In this document: in pieces, positions 1 through 10,996 of the stretch
How positions within the stretch are numbered: the first letter of the stretch is position 1
Layout: each line of letters starts with the position of its first letter
NCBI GenBank assembly: GCA_944474755.1
Contig: OX104123.1
Span: forward strand, 22,469,083 to 22,533,082
Reading direction: 5' to 3'
DNA length: 64,000 bases
From: Limnoperna fortunei
Lineage: Eukaryota > Mollusca > Bivalvia > Mytilida > Modiolidae
Position numbers and translations under genes: made by a program
Notes under the pieces: generated by a model
Database searches by the model: none
What the model was told of the DNA's origin: nothing
What the model saw: only the letters and a program-made list of their open reading frames with translations

Positions 1-175
1 ATCGCATTTCAGCCACGTGATGTCAGCCAGTCGACATTTTCTTGTGTGCATTTGGACCCCAAACTGAAATATTTTGTAAACATTGTAAACAGAAAATAAT
101 CCTATTATTCTTCTTACATATATTTCGGTAAAACAAATCCAAATAATTGCTGTACATGAACAAATTAATTGTCTT

Positions 176-1025
176 CCGTCGTCGTTGTATTTGACAAACT
201 GACTTGCCTTCTTTCGTCGCTCTACTTGACCAACTAGATTGCCTCCCACCGTCGCTGTATTTGACCATATGGATTGCCTTTATCGTCGCTGTACTTGACT
301 AACTGGATTGCCTTTATCGTCGCTGTACTTGACTAACTGGATTGCCTTTATCGTCGCTGTACTTGACCATCTGGTTTGCCTTTATCGTCGCTGTACTTGA
401 CTAACTGGATTGCCTTCCATCGTCGCTGTACTTGCCCAACTGGATTGCCTTCTGTCGTCGCTGTACTTGACTAACTGGATTGCCTTCTGTCGTCGCTGTA
501 CTTGCCCAACTGGATTGCCTTCATCGTCGCTGTACTTGACTAACTGGATTGCCTTCCTTCGTCGCTGTACTTGACTAACTAATGCCTTCCATCGTCGCTG
601 TACTTGACTTACTGGATTGCCTTCTGTCGTCGCTGTACTTGACTAACTGGATTGCCTTCCATCGTCGCTGTACTTGACTTACTGGATTGCCTTCCGTCGT
701 TGCTGTAGTTGACTAACTGGATTGCCTTCCGTCGTTGCTGTAGTTGACTAACTGGATTGCCTTCCATCGTCGCTGTACTTGACTAACTTGATTTGCCATC
801 TGTCGTCGCTGTACTTGACTAACTGGATTGCCTCCCGTCGTTGCTGTACTTGACTAACTGGATTGCCTTCTGTCGTCGCTGTACTTGACTAACTGGATTG
901 CCTTTCATCGTCGCTGCACTTGACTAACTGGATTGCCTTCTGTCGTCGCTGTACTTGACTAACTGGATTGCCTTTCATCGTAGCTGTACTTGAGTAACTG
1001 GATTGCCTTCCATCGTCGCTGTATT
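176..1025. repeat. 34-35 bp minisatellite, about 24 units
   Basis: Head-to-tail units with core CGTCGCTGTACTTGACTAAC followed by TGGATTGCCTTC. Spacing between successive CGTCGCTG cores is 34 bp at the left end (about 250, 284, 318, 352, 386) and 35 bp further right (421, 456). Units vary mostly at the YRTCGT junction, and two have lost several bases (about 580). Because the period is not a multiple of three, no frame runs through it. The first 175 bases contain no recognisable gene. Confidence 0.95.
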
Positions 1026-2450
1026 AAATTAAAGTAACAGATTAATATAGTACTGAAGAATGTGAATTTCTTTACTGGAATTCAAACGAATAGATTGCTA
1101 GTTTTACATTTTATTTGAATTGATACAAGTCATTGTCGAAATTTTTATGTATTTTTAGATTTGCAGTAGTTACAATATAATGTAATTTGCAATATATATT
1201 GCTATAGACAAATGTTTCTATATAGAAGCCGTAAATACATAATCTGCAGTTCCTTTAAAAGTTAGGTATGTGGACTTGAAGCATGCATGATTTTACTCTT
1301 AGTAAACTTAAAATATACGAAATAAACTATACAACAGTATTTCATATAAATTTGATATATATTCGGAATTAAATTAAGTAATGTCAGTGTCGCGAAGAAA
1401 TTGTATTATTGAAGTTTAGTTGGTTTTGTTATACTTGCTGCATTGTATCATTGCAAAATTTGCATGTTTACATCAATAAATCTTGTACCCAAAGATGATG
1501 GTTAGTTTCTGCAAGTGAAGTTGATAAATGTGCGCATCAGTCATTCTTGTTGTGTTCATTACCAAAGGGGAAGTAAATATGTGTTATATATTTTTGTTTG
1601 AAGCTTATGTTAGTTTTATATTTAGTTTTAATTCAAGTATATTTTATGATTTAATATATGACAAAAGATTACATGTGCACAAATTTAGAAATTGGCAATA
1701 AGTTCAAGTGTCTTGTTTATAGAAATCACTTTGACAAACGCGTGCAGAATGTAGAATAAATCGGCGGCGAACTGATGCTTTGCATCAAAAGTTTTCTTGT
1801 TCAATATTGAAATACAACCAAAAGCATTTGAAAGTCAATTGTAATACCGGCGGAAATGCACAATTCCCGGGTGCATTTCCGTGATGCGTATATATAGACC
1901 CAAATTCGGAATAATTCCGGAAAATCCGTGATGATAAACACCTCTGCAAATCTAAGCTAGATATTTTAGCTACATATGTGAAAGTTTTTTAAGAGTAGGA
2001 CTATTGCAGTTATTTGGTGATGGTAGTAGTGTGCCTCGTTCTGCATCTTTAAGTCGCAACGCAATTTGTCAACATATTGTAAAAGTTTGCGGAGGAAAGG
2101 TTGGATCCCCAACATTATCACAAAAATATCAGACCGAAGACAAAACATCTCAGCCTCCACCACTAAATGGCCAAATTGTTGCAAAAATATCCATACAATA
2201 CAGAGATAATATTTGCACGAAAGTTTAATTTGTATCTTACATGTATATGAAAATAATCTTCTGCCGCCACACTTGTAAATTATTTATTCAGAATATAGAA
2301 AAATCAAGGGTCGCATGAAATGGATGTTCATATATAATAAATATTTTGCATAGTGTTTATGTAAAAAATGTCTATAATTTTACAGACACACTGTTTTCAA
2401 CATTGAAACAGGACTATGGTGGCCGGGTGGCTTTAGATAAAGATGCAATA
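1026..2450. other. AT-rich stretch, no gene recognised
   Basis: Short open frames only (for example 2004-2228), without recognisable motifs or splice-consistent continuation. No tandem or inverted structure stood out. Confidence 0.5.
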
Positions 2451-2995
2451 GATTGATTGATTGTTGCTGCACGTCCATTAATCAATATTTTAGCTGTATT
2501 CAGGACGTGATAATTATCATTTTTAAATTCTTAGTAGGTTATACCTCACTTTATACTAAAACGTGATCTCATGCAAAAATATGAGAATGTATACAGATAA
2601 AAACAAAAAATATGAAGCAACACAATTAATAGTGAAATTAAATTTTATTGAACAAATTTCTTTTAAAATCTTTAAAATTGTGTCGCATGCGACGGTTTTA
2701 GATAAATTAAAATACGTATCTACATAACAGAAACGTTCCAGAATGTGGGCCACGTCCCCACAGTAAAACAAAAAAAGCTTAATGGTGTATGGACTGTTGC
2801 ATGGCACACATTTGGGTCCTTGCTCATTATTTTAAATATGACCAAGACAACACCTGGTTTAAATCACTTGGTCTCTTCGACCTCTATAAGATTAAAATTA
2901 TTTGGGTGCAGAAGTCGTTGGATCTCACTCAGTTTATTATGAAATTCCAGATCCCAACACTCTGCCATGTAATCTACTGTAAAGACCTGTCTGAT
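2451..2995 (-). mobile_element. LINE-I copy 1, 3' end fragment
   Basis: On the minus strand this holds the C-terminal part of the LINE seen again at 8190-11325: the frame 2556-2807 matches 8364-8567 through the segments FNLSKTVACDTILKILK versus FTLFKTVAGDTILKFLK and the GPH/VAH-I-E/R-RF region just upstream. The nucleotide match continues on both sides (GAATGTGGGCCACGTCC at about 2740 and 8496; the CACCTGGTTTAAATCA block at about 2850). It ends at 2451 with the LINE tail, GATTGATTGATTGTTG read on plus, after the AATATTTTAGCTGTATTCAGG block. It is a 5'-truncated, dead copy. Confidence 0.75.
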
Positions 2996-4238
2996 ATTTC
3001 AATCATGATATGAAACTTAAATGTCTTTTTACATTTTCCGTTGCGGTCCAATCGAGAAAGTAAAAACAATTTTCATCACTTGTGAATGATCATTCGGTAT
3101 TTTCCAAAAACGTATGTAAGAAACTGCAAGTCTGTATTAAAAAAAACCTTGTCCTTGTACATTAACTAGCCGCTACAACAATATTTTAAATTGTACAAGT
3201 TGTAACAATATTCGTTGACAGATTAAATTGTTTGTTTACAACTCAAAACAACTTGTAAAACCCAAAAGCCTAAATGTAGATTCAGTCTTCTTTTACAACG
3301 ACGTCAACATGTTTATGGTTTCTAATAAGTTTTTTATTACAATTAGAGTCTCTGTTATCGAAGGTGCCCTATACTTTAAAATAAAATTATTGTTTTTGTA
3401 TATACGTCTTTAATATACATTTTACCAACTCAATCTCATTAGATACACATCTTTCTAAATGCCATTGTCTGGTTTAATATTTATCTCATTCATATATGCG
3501 AATTATTTCTATATACTATTGTTTTACATCCTGTTCTTGTATATCATATTTCACTCCTTTGATAAGATGTGTATATGGTCATGATGCGAAATACTTTAAT
3601 AGCAGAAATTAATCTCATTTTATTAAAGATGTCAAAAGAAGAGCACCATAAAAAATACTGGATTAGTTCCATTATGCACTGAAGTACATTTGACTTTAAG
3701 ATGATAAAAAACAAATGAGTCTACAGTAAAAACGTACCAGACTGTAAACGGACAAAACTAAGAAAACAAATCACGTTGTTTCACACGAAAAATGCGACTG
3801 CATTTTCAAACACTGTACATTTAACGTCTATTAATAATGTGGACAAGCTGACTTATAATTTAATTTTTTTGATAAGCAAAGGTTTTCTATTAGTTTATCA
3901 TATCATGTTAATTACATGTTGACTCTACAATGCCTTGAGAAACTATACGCTTCAATGCATTTGAAATTTTCATTAGGGTATTCTGAAATCTGCTCACTTC
4001 TTATTATTGGTCCAACTTGTATACCTTGGGTCTTTGCTATATCTAGTTTTCACTAGTTGAATCTAGATTTAGTAATATATATTGTGTGAAATTGGTCTTT
4101 TATTTTAATGTGGAATTAGAAGCCCAAAGGTATGTCACCAGTGAGCAGGAGCCAGCATATAAGGTATTTCTAATGTTTCACTTTCTTTACTTTTACTTTT
4201 TCCATTTTCTTGCTGGCAGTTTGCAAGTTTAAAGATTT
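2996..4238. other. AT-rich stretch, no gene recognised
   Basis: A 61-codon open frame at 3228-3413 has no recognisable motif. No repeat unit, inverted repeat or splice-linked exon was seen here. Confidence 0.5.
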
Positions 4239-4752
4239 TGTAAAGTAATGTTTCATTTTAATACTTCATTGCATTAATTTGAATTTCATTGATTAAGTTT
4301 TAACATATTGATCCAGTACATTACTATAGTGAGTACTTTTTAATGGTAATCACAGTCCATTAGTGTATTATTATAGTTTACCGTGGCTATATATATCATG
4401 ATGAGTTGTTCTTAATTAGGTGTTTATTATATTGATTTGTTTTAAACCGTATTTTGCCATTTATTTTCACGTAGAATAACTTGAATGTTTACAAAATGAT
4501 TTGTCAACATTTTGCATATACTTTGCGTACGTATAGTGAATCCAAGTTGTATTGCTGATATTTGCACTGAATATTAGGATTTATGCTGATATTGACAATA
4601 TAATATGATTTGTTTGCATAATTATTAATTATTGTTTATTGTCTTTTGTAGATCGGTCATTGCTTTCATTTATATATATATATATATATAATAAATATCA
4701 TCTACATTCGTTTTGTATATTAATACATAAAAAGCCTGGCCACTTGGTTACA
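4239..4752 (+). other. Candidate 5' LTR of the Ty3/Gypsy element
   Basis: The segment starts TGTAA (4239-4243) and ends TTACA (4748-4752), the inverted ends expected for an LTR. It carries a (TA)n run at 4672-4690 that could serve as a TATA region. Two bases after the end lies TGGCGTCGTCGACA (4755-4768), in the place and with the TGGCG start of a tRNA primer-binding site. The gag frame opens 145 bases downstream. No second LTR is present to confirm the borders, so the left edge is a guess. Confidence 0.3.
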
Positions 4753-4912
4753 AATGGCGTCGTCGACAAACACTGAGAACGCAATGACTGCTGGCAGTAA
4801 CACCATAACACTGTTCACTGATTAGGGCCGTGTGCAGACATGAAGTCGGAGGTTAGTTCGTAGATAACCGAAGTTTGACGGATAATAGCGGAATTTCACG
4901 AAGTTTTTCGAA

Positions 4913-5719
4913 ATGTCTAATCGTCCCACATGTAAGTCTTTACAAAAGCAGCTTTTGGAATTGCAACACCGTATGAGTGAAATGTCAATGAAACCTAATG
5001 ATGATGAAGAAGACTTCAAAGATTCTGATAATGATAAAAAACGTTCTGTGGTGTATGTTCAGCAGGATAGGCGAGTGCCGAAATTTTCTGGATATAATTT
5101 GTCAGTGGAAGACTGGATCGAAGATGTTGATTCCTGTACTCGTGATATGTCTCGCCAGGAACGAGCTGATTTTATTTATTCGTATTTAGAAGGGTCTGCG
5201 AAGGAAGAGGTGAAATATCGTAGTAGCAGTGTTCGGCAAAATCCAGGTCGTATTTTAAAAGTGTTACAAGATGCATTTGGTGTGAAGGATAACATAACGA
5301 AGCTTCAGAAAATCTTTTTCGACCGTATACAACAACATGGCGAATCTTTACGTGAATACTCTTATGCATTAATGGATTTGATGCGTAAAATCAACAAAAA
5401 ATATAATTCTTTGTGTCCAAATTCTGATAAGGCTTTATGTGATCAATTTTCTGAAAATGTAAAAGATGCAATGCTAAGAAAGCATCTGAAGCGGTTAGTG
5501 CGTTCACAACCTGATATATCATTTCTGGAGCTAAGAGAGGAGGCTATTATGTGGTCGGAGGAAGAGGAATCAAGTGAATCGTTTGGTAAAGATAAATACC
5601 GAGGATTTTCTTCTAATGAAGTCAAAAGGGTACGCCCCGAGGGTGATCAAATGAATCAGCTTTTAGATATTGTGAAAAAGCAAAGTGAGCAAATTGAGGC
5701 TTTAACAAAAAATCGTTAA
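4913..5719 (+). pseudogene. gag: gag polyprotein of the Ty3/Gypsy element
   Basis: A 268-codon open frame opening MSNRPTCKSLQKQLLEL. The N-terminal 50 residues are a coiled-coil-like, then acidic stretch (PNDDEEDFKDSDNDKK). Residues 55-220 have the layout of a retrotransposon capsid: VPKFSGYNLSVEDWIEDVD, then a helical region with LEGSAKEEV and LREYSYALMDLM. The C-terminus is helical and charged. It would form the particle shell. The frame ends just before the zinc knuckle, which lies one frame away after the A6 run at about 5706-5711. An inserted A is the simplest explanation; a genuine frameshift site is possible but unsupported. Confidence 0.85.
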
Positions 5720-5720
5720 T

Positions 5721-5825
5721 ACAAAGTCTGCAGTTCGTAGTGATTATACTCGTGTGAATGTTTGCTTTAGATGTAAAAAGCCTGGTCATAAGATTTCCGA
5801 ATGTCCTGAAAAGCAGGGAAACTAA
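5721..5825 (+). pseudogene. Zinc-knuckle (CCHC) tail of gag
   Basis: In the frame one base off gag, this reads through CFRCKKPGHKISEC, a perfect C-x2-C-x4-H-x4-C retroviral-type zinc knuckle (first Cys codon at 5763), then PEKQGN and a stop at 5823. It binds RNA in related elements. It shares the frame of the protease that follows, which indicates that knuckle and protease were once continuous and that the stops at 5823 and about 5850 are decay. Confidence 0.8.
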
Positions 5826-5855
5826 CAGCGTCTACCGTGTCGAGTCCCATGATAG

Positions 5856-6203
5856 ATGGAACTTATATGGACTCGTTTGATTGCAAAGTGTCCAGTGGTA
5901 ACCATCAATATAGCAGGTAAGGAAACTAAATGTTTAGTTGACACCGGATCTTCAATTTCATCCGTAACAGAGTCGTTTTACAATAAATTCTTGCGTGGTG
6001 GTACTAAGCTTCACACGGATATTGCTTTGCAGTTACGGGCTGCAAATGGACTTTCAATCCCATATATTGGCTATGTAGAAGTTGATATGGTTGTGATGGG
6101 TCAAACTTTACAAGGTTGTGGTATACTGATTGTGAAAGACAGATCCAGTCACAAGACGGCGGAAAGAATTAACCCCAGGACTTTTAGGTATGAATATTGT
6201 TAG
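5856..6203 (+). pseudogene. pol: Aspartic protease (pol N-terminus)
   Basis: The frame includes CLVDTGSSISSVTESFY at residues 27-43. DTGS is the catalytic aspartate motif of retropepsins. It is followed by the hydrophobic GYVEVDMVVMG and GILIVKD strands typical of the fold. The active enzyme is a dimer that cleaves the polyprotein. The conserved G-(L/M)-LGMN motif expected at the end of the domain is present but in the next frame (about 6176-6195), so a one-base change near 6172 ends this frame early with an unrelated tail. Confidence 0.8.
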
Positions 6204-6828
6204 ATACTGTAAGACGCTTTTTGAACAAACTGTTGGCATAAACTTTTGCGAACAAATTGCAGCAATCGCAGATAATTCGAAACTGAAAGAACAATTTAAA
6301 ACATGCATTAAAGATGAACAATCACACACAATAGGTTTTGTTAAAGTATGTGCTAGTTCACCAGTACGTATACCTGCTTCATCAGTAGTTGTTTTTAATG
6401 GCACAGGTCCGAATCTTCCGAGAGTATATGACGCAGTTGTAGAACCTTTAAAATCATGCGGACATTTACCTTGCAATTTACTGGTAGTTCATACCTTTGT
6501 TACTGTCAGAAATGGTCAATTTTCATTTCGTGTTGCAAACCTTGGGAACGATGATATTTACATTGCACCTAAAACTAGAGTTGGTATTCTGTTAAAAGGG
6601 AAGGTCGAGCAAAGCAACCGCTCATGTGTGGAATTTATTCGAACTGATTCAGCTGAGGAAATTATTGTCAATACTAATGAAAACTACTCCGAGGTTTCGA
6701 GTTCTGATGTATGTTATGAAACATTTGAATTACCAGTTGACATTAGCCATTTATCAGTAAGCAAAGATGAGTTAAATGCAGTGCGTAGACTGTTTTATAA
6801 ATATGATGATGTTTTTTTCAAAAGATGA
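6190..6828 (+). pseudogene. pol: Protease-RT linker of pol
   Basis: A 212-codon frame that starts inside the LGMNI motif closing the protease fold and ends KYDDVFFKR, where the sequence leading into RT begins. No enzymatic motif is visible. In Ty3/Gypsy elements this stretch connects protease and RT and is poorly conserved. The RT frame continues from 6776 in a different frame; the T7 run at about 6810-6816 is the probable place of the indel. Confidence 0.7.
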
Positions 6829-7170
6829 TAATGATGTAGGATACACTTCAACCGTTAAACATACCATCCGTTTAATGGATGATAAACCCATTGTACAACC
6901 ATACAGGCGTATACCTCCTAACCAATACGAGGAAGTAAAAAATCATATTAAAAAGTTACTGGAAAACAAACTTATTCGGGAGAGTACTAGTCCTTATGCA
7001 TCACCAATTGTTTTAGTCCGAAAGAAGGATAATTCATTAAGGTTATGCGTCGACTTCCGGTTAATTAACTCGAAAACTCATAAAGACGCTTTTCCGCTAC
7101 CACGAGTCGAAGAATCATTTGATGTTCTTTGTGGTGCAAAACTGTTTTCAACCATGGACTTGACTTCCGG
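6776..7170 (+). pseudogene. pol: Reverse transcriptase, N-terminal third
   Basis: Typical Ty3/Gypsy RT opening: VKHTIRLMDDKPIVQPYRR, then IPPNQYEEVKNHIKKLLE, LIRESTSPYASPIVLVRKKD, SLRLCVDFRLIN and DAFPLPRVEESFDVLCGAKL, ending FSTMDLTSG. The last D is the first catalytic aspartate of the polymerase. The YxDD box and everything after it are absent. From 7171 the bases belong to repeat D, and the frame runs another seven codons into it before a stop. The join marks either an insertion or a deletion endpoint. Confidence 0.9.
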
Positions 7171-7840
7171 CTCTCGTAGAGCTGACCACTAGTAATGCTA
7201 ACTTTCTCGTTGTTACAATTTTCATCATAGTGGGGAAATATTCATTCTGCATATTGTACTTTTTAAAAAAAATATTTTGGTAGAGGACATCCTAAAGATT
7301 TGTAGAAAGTTTCAAAACAGTCATTTCACTGCTTTAAGAAAAGAAAAACGCATCAAGGGGTATGACTCCTCTTAAACAGAACCTAAAGTCATTTTTTAGC
7401 TCTCGTAGAGCTGAACACTATAGTAATGCTAACTTTCTCGTTGTTAAAATTTTCATCATTGTGTGGGAAAATCCGGCAGTAGTAAATTTTGATAATAAAG
7501 GGTCAATAACCCCTTCAGGGAGTCGTCTTACACCACTGACTAGCTGGAATTTTGTAGAGGTTTTCTCTTGTTTTCATGAACCTGTTATACTTTTTTAAGT
7601 TGAAGCCAAAAACTGTTTTGACACTCTCCTTTCCTCGGTTTATATGTATGCAAGGGCAGACTGGTCCGAGTCGTGATTTTTTCAAATTTTGAAAATGACA
7701 TTTTACTTATGTGTACAAAGTTTCCAAGCAATCCCGTCATTGGTTTTAGAGAAGATATTAAAGAGGTTAACACGGACGCCAGGTGATGGAAATAGCTAAC
7801 TTGGAGGGTCAGGTGAGGTAACAAATTATATTTAACCACA
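7171..7840. repeat. Dispersed repeat D, with an internal partial duplication
   Basis: 7322-7840 aligns with 13090-13565 (shared CTTTAAGAAAAGAAAAACGC, TTTTTTAGCTCTC, TTGACTAGCTGGAATTTTGT and GTTGAAGCCAAAAACTGTTTT-like blocks). The block CTCTCGTAGAGCTGA-CACT plus about 60 bases occurs twice locally, at 7171 and 7399. The right end, GGTGATGGAAATAGCTAACT then GGAGGGTCAGGTGAGGTAAC, resembles the right end of the 166-bp array near 18430-18465, so the two belong to one terminal-repeat family. No coding frame. Confidence 0.7.
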
Positions 7841-8189
7841 AACTAATTTACATCCAAATTTTTCTTTTCAGGCAACAATCAATATTCGAGAACCATTCAT
7901 TCAGGGGAATCAACAATAGGTCGGGAAAAACTAAAAAGTATTTTGTTATGGTTTTTCACATGGATGGTATACAGATAATACAAGAACAATCCTTCAATGG
8001 TTTCTATAAATCAAATTCATTTCTTTACATATTAAAGACTCATCAGCACTCATTATTCCTGAGGATGAAGTCAGGATACAGAAATTTGTATGTCCCATTA
8101 CGAAATCACTTTCTACATTTGGAGCAGCAGATAAGTTCTATGTAAGGCACTGGGGCAATGTAACCTCTGTTTGGGTGCTATACATATCT
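7841..8189. other. No gene recognised
   Basis: Contains a 65-codon open frame (7948-8145) with no family motif. It separates repeat D from the LINE tail. Confidence 0.4.
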
Positions 8190-8363
8190 TGATTGATTGA
8201 TTGTTGTTTTACGTCTAGCAAACAATATTTCTGCTATATTCAGGACGTGATAATTATCACAAATTAAAACATTTAATTAAAAACAATCATTTAGTATCCC
8301 TCCCTTAATACTAAAACAAGATCTCATACAATAGTATGATAATATATACAGATAAAAATGTAA

Positions 8364-8590
8364 CTAAAACAATAAAAAGTATGTAATATCACACATTTTG
8401 CCATATAAACTTATGTCTTTTAAAAACTTTAAAATTGTGTCGCCTGCGACAGTTTTAAATAGTGTAAATACGTATCTACAGTAAAGAAACGTTCCCGAAT
8501 GTGGGCCACGTCCACACAGTCCATCAAGACATGCCTGATTGTGTATGGACAGTTGCATAGCACACACTCGGGTCGATGATCGTTATTTAA
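8364..8590 (-). pseudogene. C-terminal Cys/His region of LINE-I
   Basis: The frame has a Cys-rich start, an IH pair and a later Cys (CAMQLSIHNQACLDGLC), then GPHSGTFLY and FKTVAGDTILKFLKDI. Placement after RNase H and the C...C...H...C spacing fit the nucleic-acid-binding tail found in I/Jockey-type LINEs. The SINE at 8597-8860 sits just upstream of it in the reading direction. Confidence 0.6.
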
Positions 8591-8596
8591 AATATA

Positions 8597-8860
8597 ACTA
8601 TGATTGATTGATTGATTAATGGTGTTTAACGCCCGATCAGCAATATTTCAGCTATATTCAGGCGATGAACATGAAATGGATGATAAAATGAACATGAAAT
8701 GATGATGAATGAAAATGGGATGGGACACGAGGAAAAATAGGGGTAACGGATTTTAGATTGCCACTGGCAAATGGGAGGATGGATAGGGTCGGGCAATTTA
8801 GCCTCCTGTAGCGGGATCGAAATCCCTACTCATATCGAATACTACAATGAGCCGTCCTGG
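8597..8860 (-). mobile_element. SINE family A, 5'-truncated copy inside LINE-I
   Basis: Begins with (GATT)n on plus, then AATGGTGTTTAACGCCCG and AATATTTCAGCTATATTCAGG, as in the copies at 26727 and 43705. It stops after TTTAGCCTCCTGTAGCGGGA and a few tens of further bases, so the SINE head is lacking. The LINE sequence AATATGACCAAGAC known from 2840 is split around it. The flanking TAACTATG / TATGACC sequence hints at a short target duplication. Confidence 0.75.
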
Positions 8861-9020
8861 TATGACCAAAACGACACCTGGTTAAAACAACTTGGTCTCG
8901 AAGACTTCTAAAACTCCTTAACCTCTAGATCCCAACCACTCTGCCACGAACGAGAAATATATTTAAAAATTAATGCTTTAAAATCAGAAAAAGGTATGGC
9001 ACAATTAATTATATTGTTAT

Positions 9021-9340
9021 TCAAGACCTCTTGGCCTCCTCGTCCACGACTGTGTTCCCATGGATTCCCACATGACTTGGGATCCAGAAAAACACAACCT
9101 TTTTACCCAAAGCTACAAGGACGTTGAAAATTTGAATAATTTTTAAAATATTAGGGTTCTTAACTTTGAAGTTTTCAATAGCAAGAAGACATGACAGAGA
9201 ATCGGAGCAGATAATAAATGTGTGCTCGTCTGACGAAGCAATTATTTTCATTGCAAGAGGAATAGCTTGCGCCTCAGCAGTAAATACAACTTAGGCAGAC
9301 GGGAGACGAGTTTCAACACGCTCTCCGAAGACAGCGGCTC
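9021..9340 (-). pseudogene. RNase H domain of LINE-I
   Basis: The frame 9021-9251 contains IICSDSLSCLLAI (catalytic D in the SDS motif), then VVFFWIPSHVGIHGNTVVDE, the W-x-P-S-H-x-G-x-x-G-N-x-x-x-D signature of LINE RNase H that ends with another catalytic aspartate. Upstream (to about 9340) the AEAQAIPLA-type segment carrying the catalytic glutamate can be read but has an in-frame stop nearby. The domain removes the RNA strand during target-primed reverse transcription. This copy is broken. Confidence 0.85.
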
Positions 9341-9445
9341 AGGGTAACAAGATTTAATTTCTGCAAAATGTTGTATTATTAAAGGGTTTGTGTCGGACTT
9401 TTAATGTTTTCTTAGATCATAAATAAACACCGGTTTGGGGTTTAA

Positions 9446-10182
9446 TCAAGGAGGATTATGTGGAATTTCAATAGCAGCAATTTCATCTAAATTTATACCA
9501 GAGTTGTTCAAATGAGGTTTTATTCTGATTCCAAAAGGTTGAATTGTATTTGGATGTTTTTCAAAAATATTTTCGTAAAGAGGATTGAAAAAACAGTCGT
9601 AGGCCGGGTTGCCAGGACACGCCTTCAATTTGGTTGCATATTCCAAAGCGAGATAAACTCTTCTTTGTTACAAAGAAGGCTTATAAACGATTTACAGGTG
9701 TGGTTCCAAGCTCCAAGACATAGTCGCAATCCCTGATGGTGAATAGTATCAAGGATTTTGACATATGACTTGCGAGCAGAACCATAAATAAAGAAACCGT
9801 AATCCGATTTCGATCGAACCAGCGATCTGTAAAGATTCAGTAAAACATCGCACTCAGCAACCCAGTCGGTACTGGATACGACTTTTAAAATATCTAATGC
9901 TTCAAGGCATTTATTTTTTTTTAACATTTTGATATGGGGTAGAAAGGTTAGCCTCGAATCAAATATGAGACAAAGAAAAGTAGTTTCTTTTACAATTTTG
10001 ATAGGATTATTATGTAATTTTAATTCGGGGTCGGTATGCATCTTTCGTTTATTACAATAATGCATTCCAACGGTTTTTGCGGTGGAGAATTTAAAACCAT
10101 TCTCCATTGCCCATTTTTCTATTCCATTTAAACATAACTGCAGTTGACGTTTAATATTATTCATGTTTTTCCTCGGAAACAT
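9446..10182 (-). pseudogene. RT C-terminal (thumb) region of LINE-I
   Basis: Two overlapping frames. 9625-10182 reads MNNIKRQLQLCLNGIEKWA, then FKFSTAKTVGMHYCNKRK, NPIKIVKETTFLCLIFDSRL, LVRSKSDYGFFIYGSARKS and IHHQGLRLCLGAW. That is the usual LINE order: KT box, FLGxxFD box, R-SxxxYG box and HH-x-G-LR box. 9446-9646 continues in another frame with PCNPAYDCFFNP-like sequence. The join to the catalytic RT frame (10161-10481) is out of phase by one base at a five-A run. Confidence 0.9.
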
Positions 10183-10711
10183 ACGAGGAAGTCGTCAACA
10201 TAAAGAGAACCATCAATATTATCTTTTAAAACTTGAGCAAGGCTATTAATTTTGATACTAAATAAAATGACAGAAAGGATGCTTCCCTGAGGAACACCCA
10301 TTTCCTGTTCAAAAGGGTCAGATAGAGTAGAATTTACCATAACTTTAAATTCTCTGTCAGATAAAAAGTTTGAAATTAAGGTAGGAAGTCTACCTTTCAA
10401 CCCCATATCAAACAGATCTTTCAAAATACCATATTTCCATGTTGTGTCACACGCTTTTTCTAAATCGAAAAGGATGGGCACAACATGCTCATTTTTTCAA
10501 AGGCGTTTCGAAACGTACAAGATGATCTAGGGTACTTCGCCTGAAACCACATTGAATAAAGTAGATTGTTGGATTCTAAAAACCAGACAAGGCGATCGTT
10601 GATCATCCTTTCCATAGTTTTACAAAGACAGCTTGTGAGGGCTATAAGCCGATAGTTTGACGCTTCAGAGTGATCTTTTCCTGGTTTTGGAATAGGCACA
10701 ACAGTGGCCAT
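10161..10711 (-). pseudogene. RT catalytic core of LINE-I
   Basis: 10460-10711 reads ATVVPIPKPGKDHSEASNYR, then LIALTSCLCKTMERMINDRL: the PIPKPGKD and YRPI-like boxes of non-LTR RTs. 10161-10481 continues with LFDLEKACDT (first catalytic Asp region), GVPQGSILSVILF (the GxPQGS box) and SLYVDDFLV (YVDD active site). The two halves are out of frame with each other near 10480. The 5' part of RT continues beyond the SINE, at 10997-11325. Confidence 0.92.
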
Positions 10712-10724
10712 TTTCCAAATAGAT

Positions 10725-10987
10725 TGCTTGTTTGTTTTATGGTGTTTACCGCCACTTTTAGCAATTTTCAGCTATATGATGTCGTCCAGTTTTTATTGGG
10801 GAGGAAGCCGGAGTACCCGAAGAAAACTCCCGACCTGCGGTAGGAAAACTGGCAATCCTTTTCAATTAAGATTGGAGTCGAGTACACCCTGCCCGCAGTG
10901 AGAATCGAACTTGCAATCTCAGCGTTGACAGACCACGTGATCAAAAGTAGACAAACTACCTTGACCACTCGGCCACCGAGGCCCCTT
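10725..10987 (-). mobile_element. SINE family C (tRNA-derived), full-length, with target duplication
   Basis: On the minus strand it starts GGGGCCTCGGTGGCCGAGTGG, containing a pol III A box (TGGCCGAGTGG), and has AAGTTCGATTCTC as B box. The head looks tRNA-Leu-like. The tail is AAACAAACAAGC. It is flanked by CAAATAGAT at 10716-10724 and 10988-10996, a 9-bp target-site duplication. It splits the RT frame of LINE-I and so is younger than that copy. Confidence 0.92.
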
Positions 10988-10996
10988 CAAATAGAT

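Larger units (their letters stand above)
4239..7170 (+). mobile_element. Ty3/Gypsy LTR retrotransposon, 3'-truncated
   Basis: Order on the plus strand is candidate LTR, primer-binding site, gag, CCHC zinc knuckle, aspartic protease, linker, start of reverse transcriptase. This is the usual Ty3/Gypsy order. The coding region is broken by at least three single-base frame changes (near 5710, 6172 and 6820) and by stops between the knuckle and protease. RT stops at the DLTSG motif, where sequence of repeat D takes over at 7171. The YxDD motif, RNase H, integrase and 3' LTR are all missing, so the copy cannot be autonomous. Confidence 0.85.

Noticed and set aside
176..1025. CRISPR-like array
   Set aside because: The whole 34-35 bp unit repeats without unique spacers, and the context is animal DNA; it is a minisatellite.
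5700..5725. Programmed frameshift between gag and zinc knuckle
   Set aside because: The A6 run could slip, but the shift needed is +1 and other frame breaks in the same element show simple decay.
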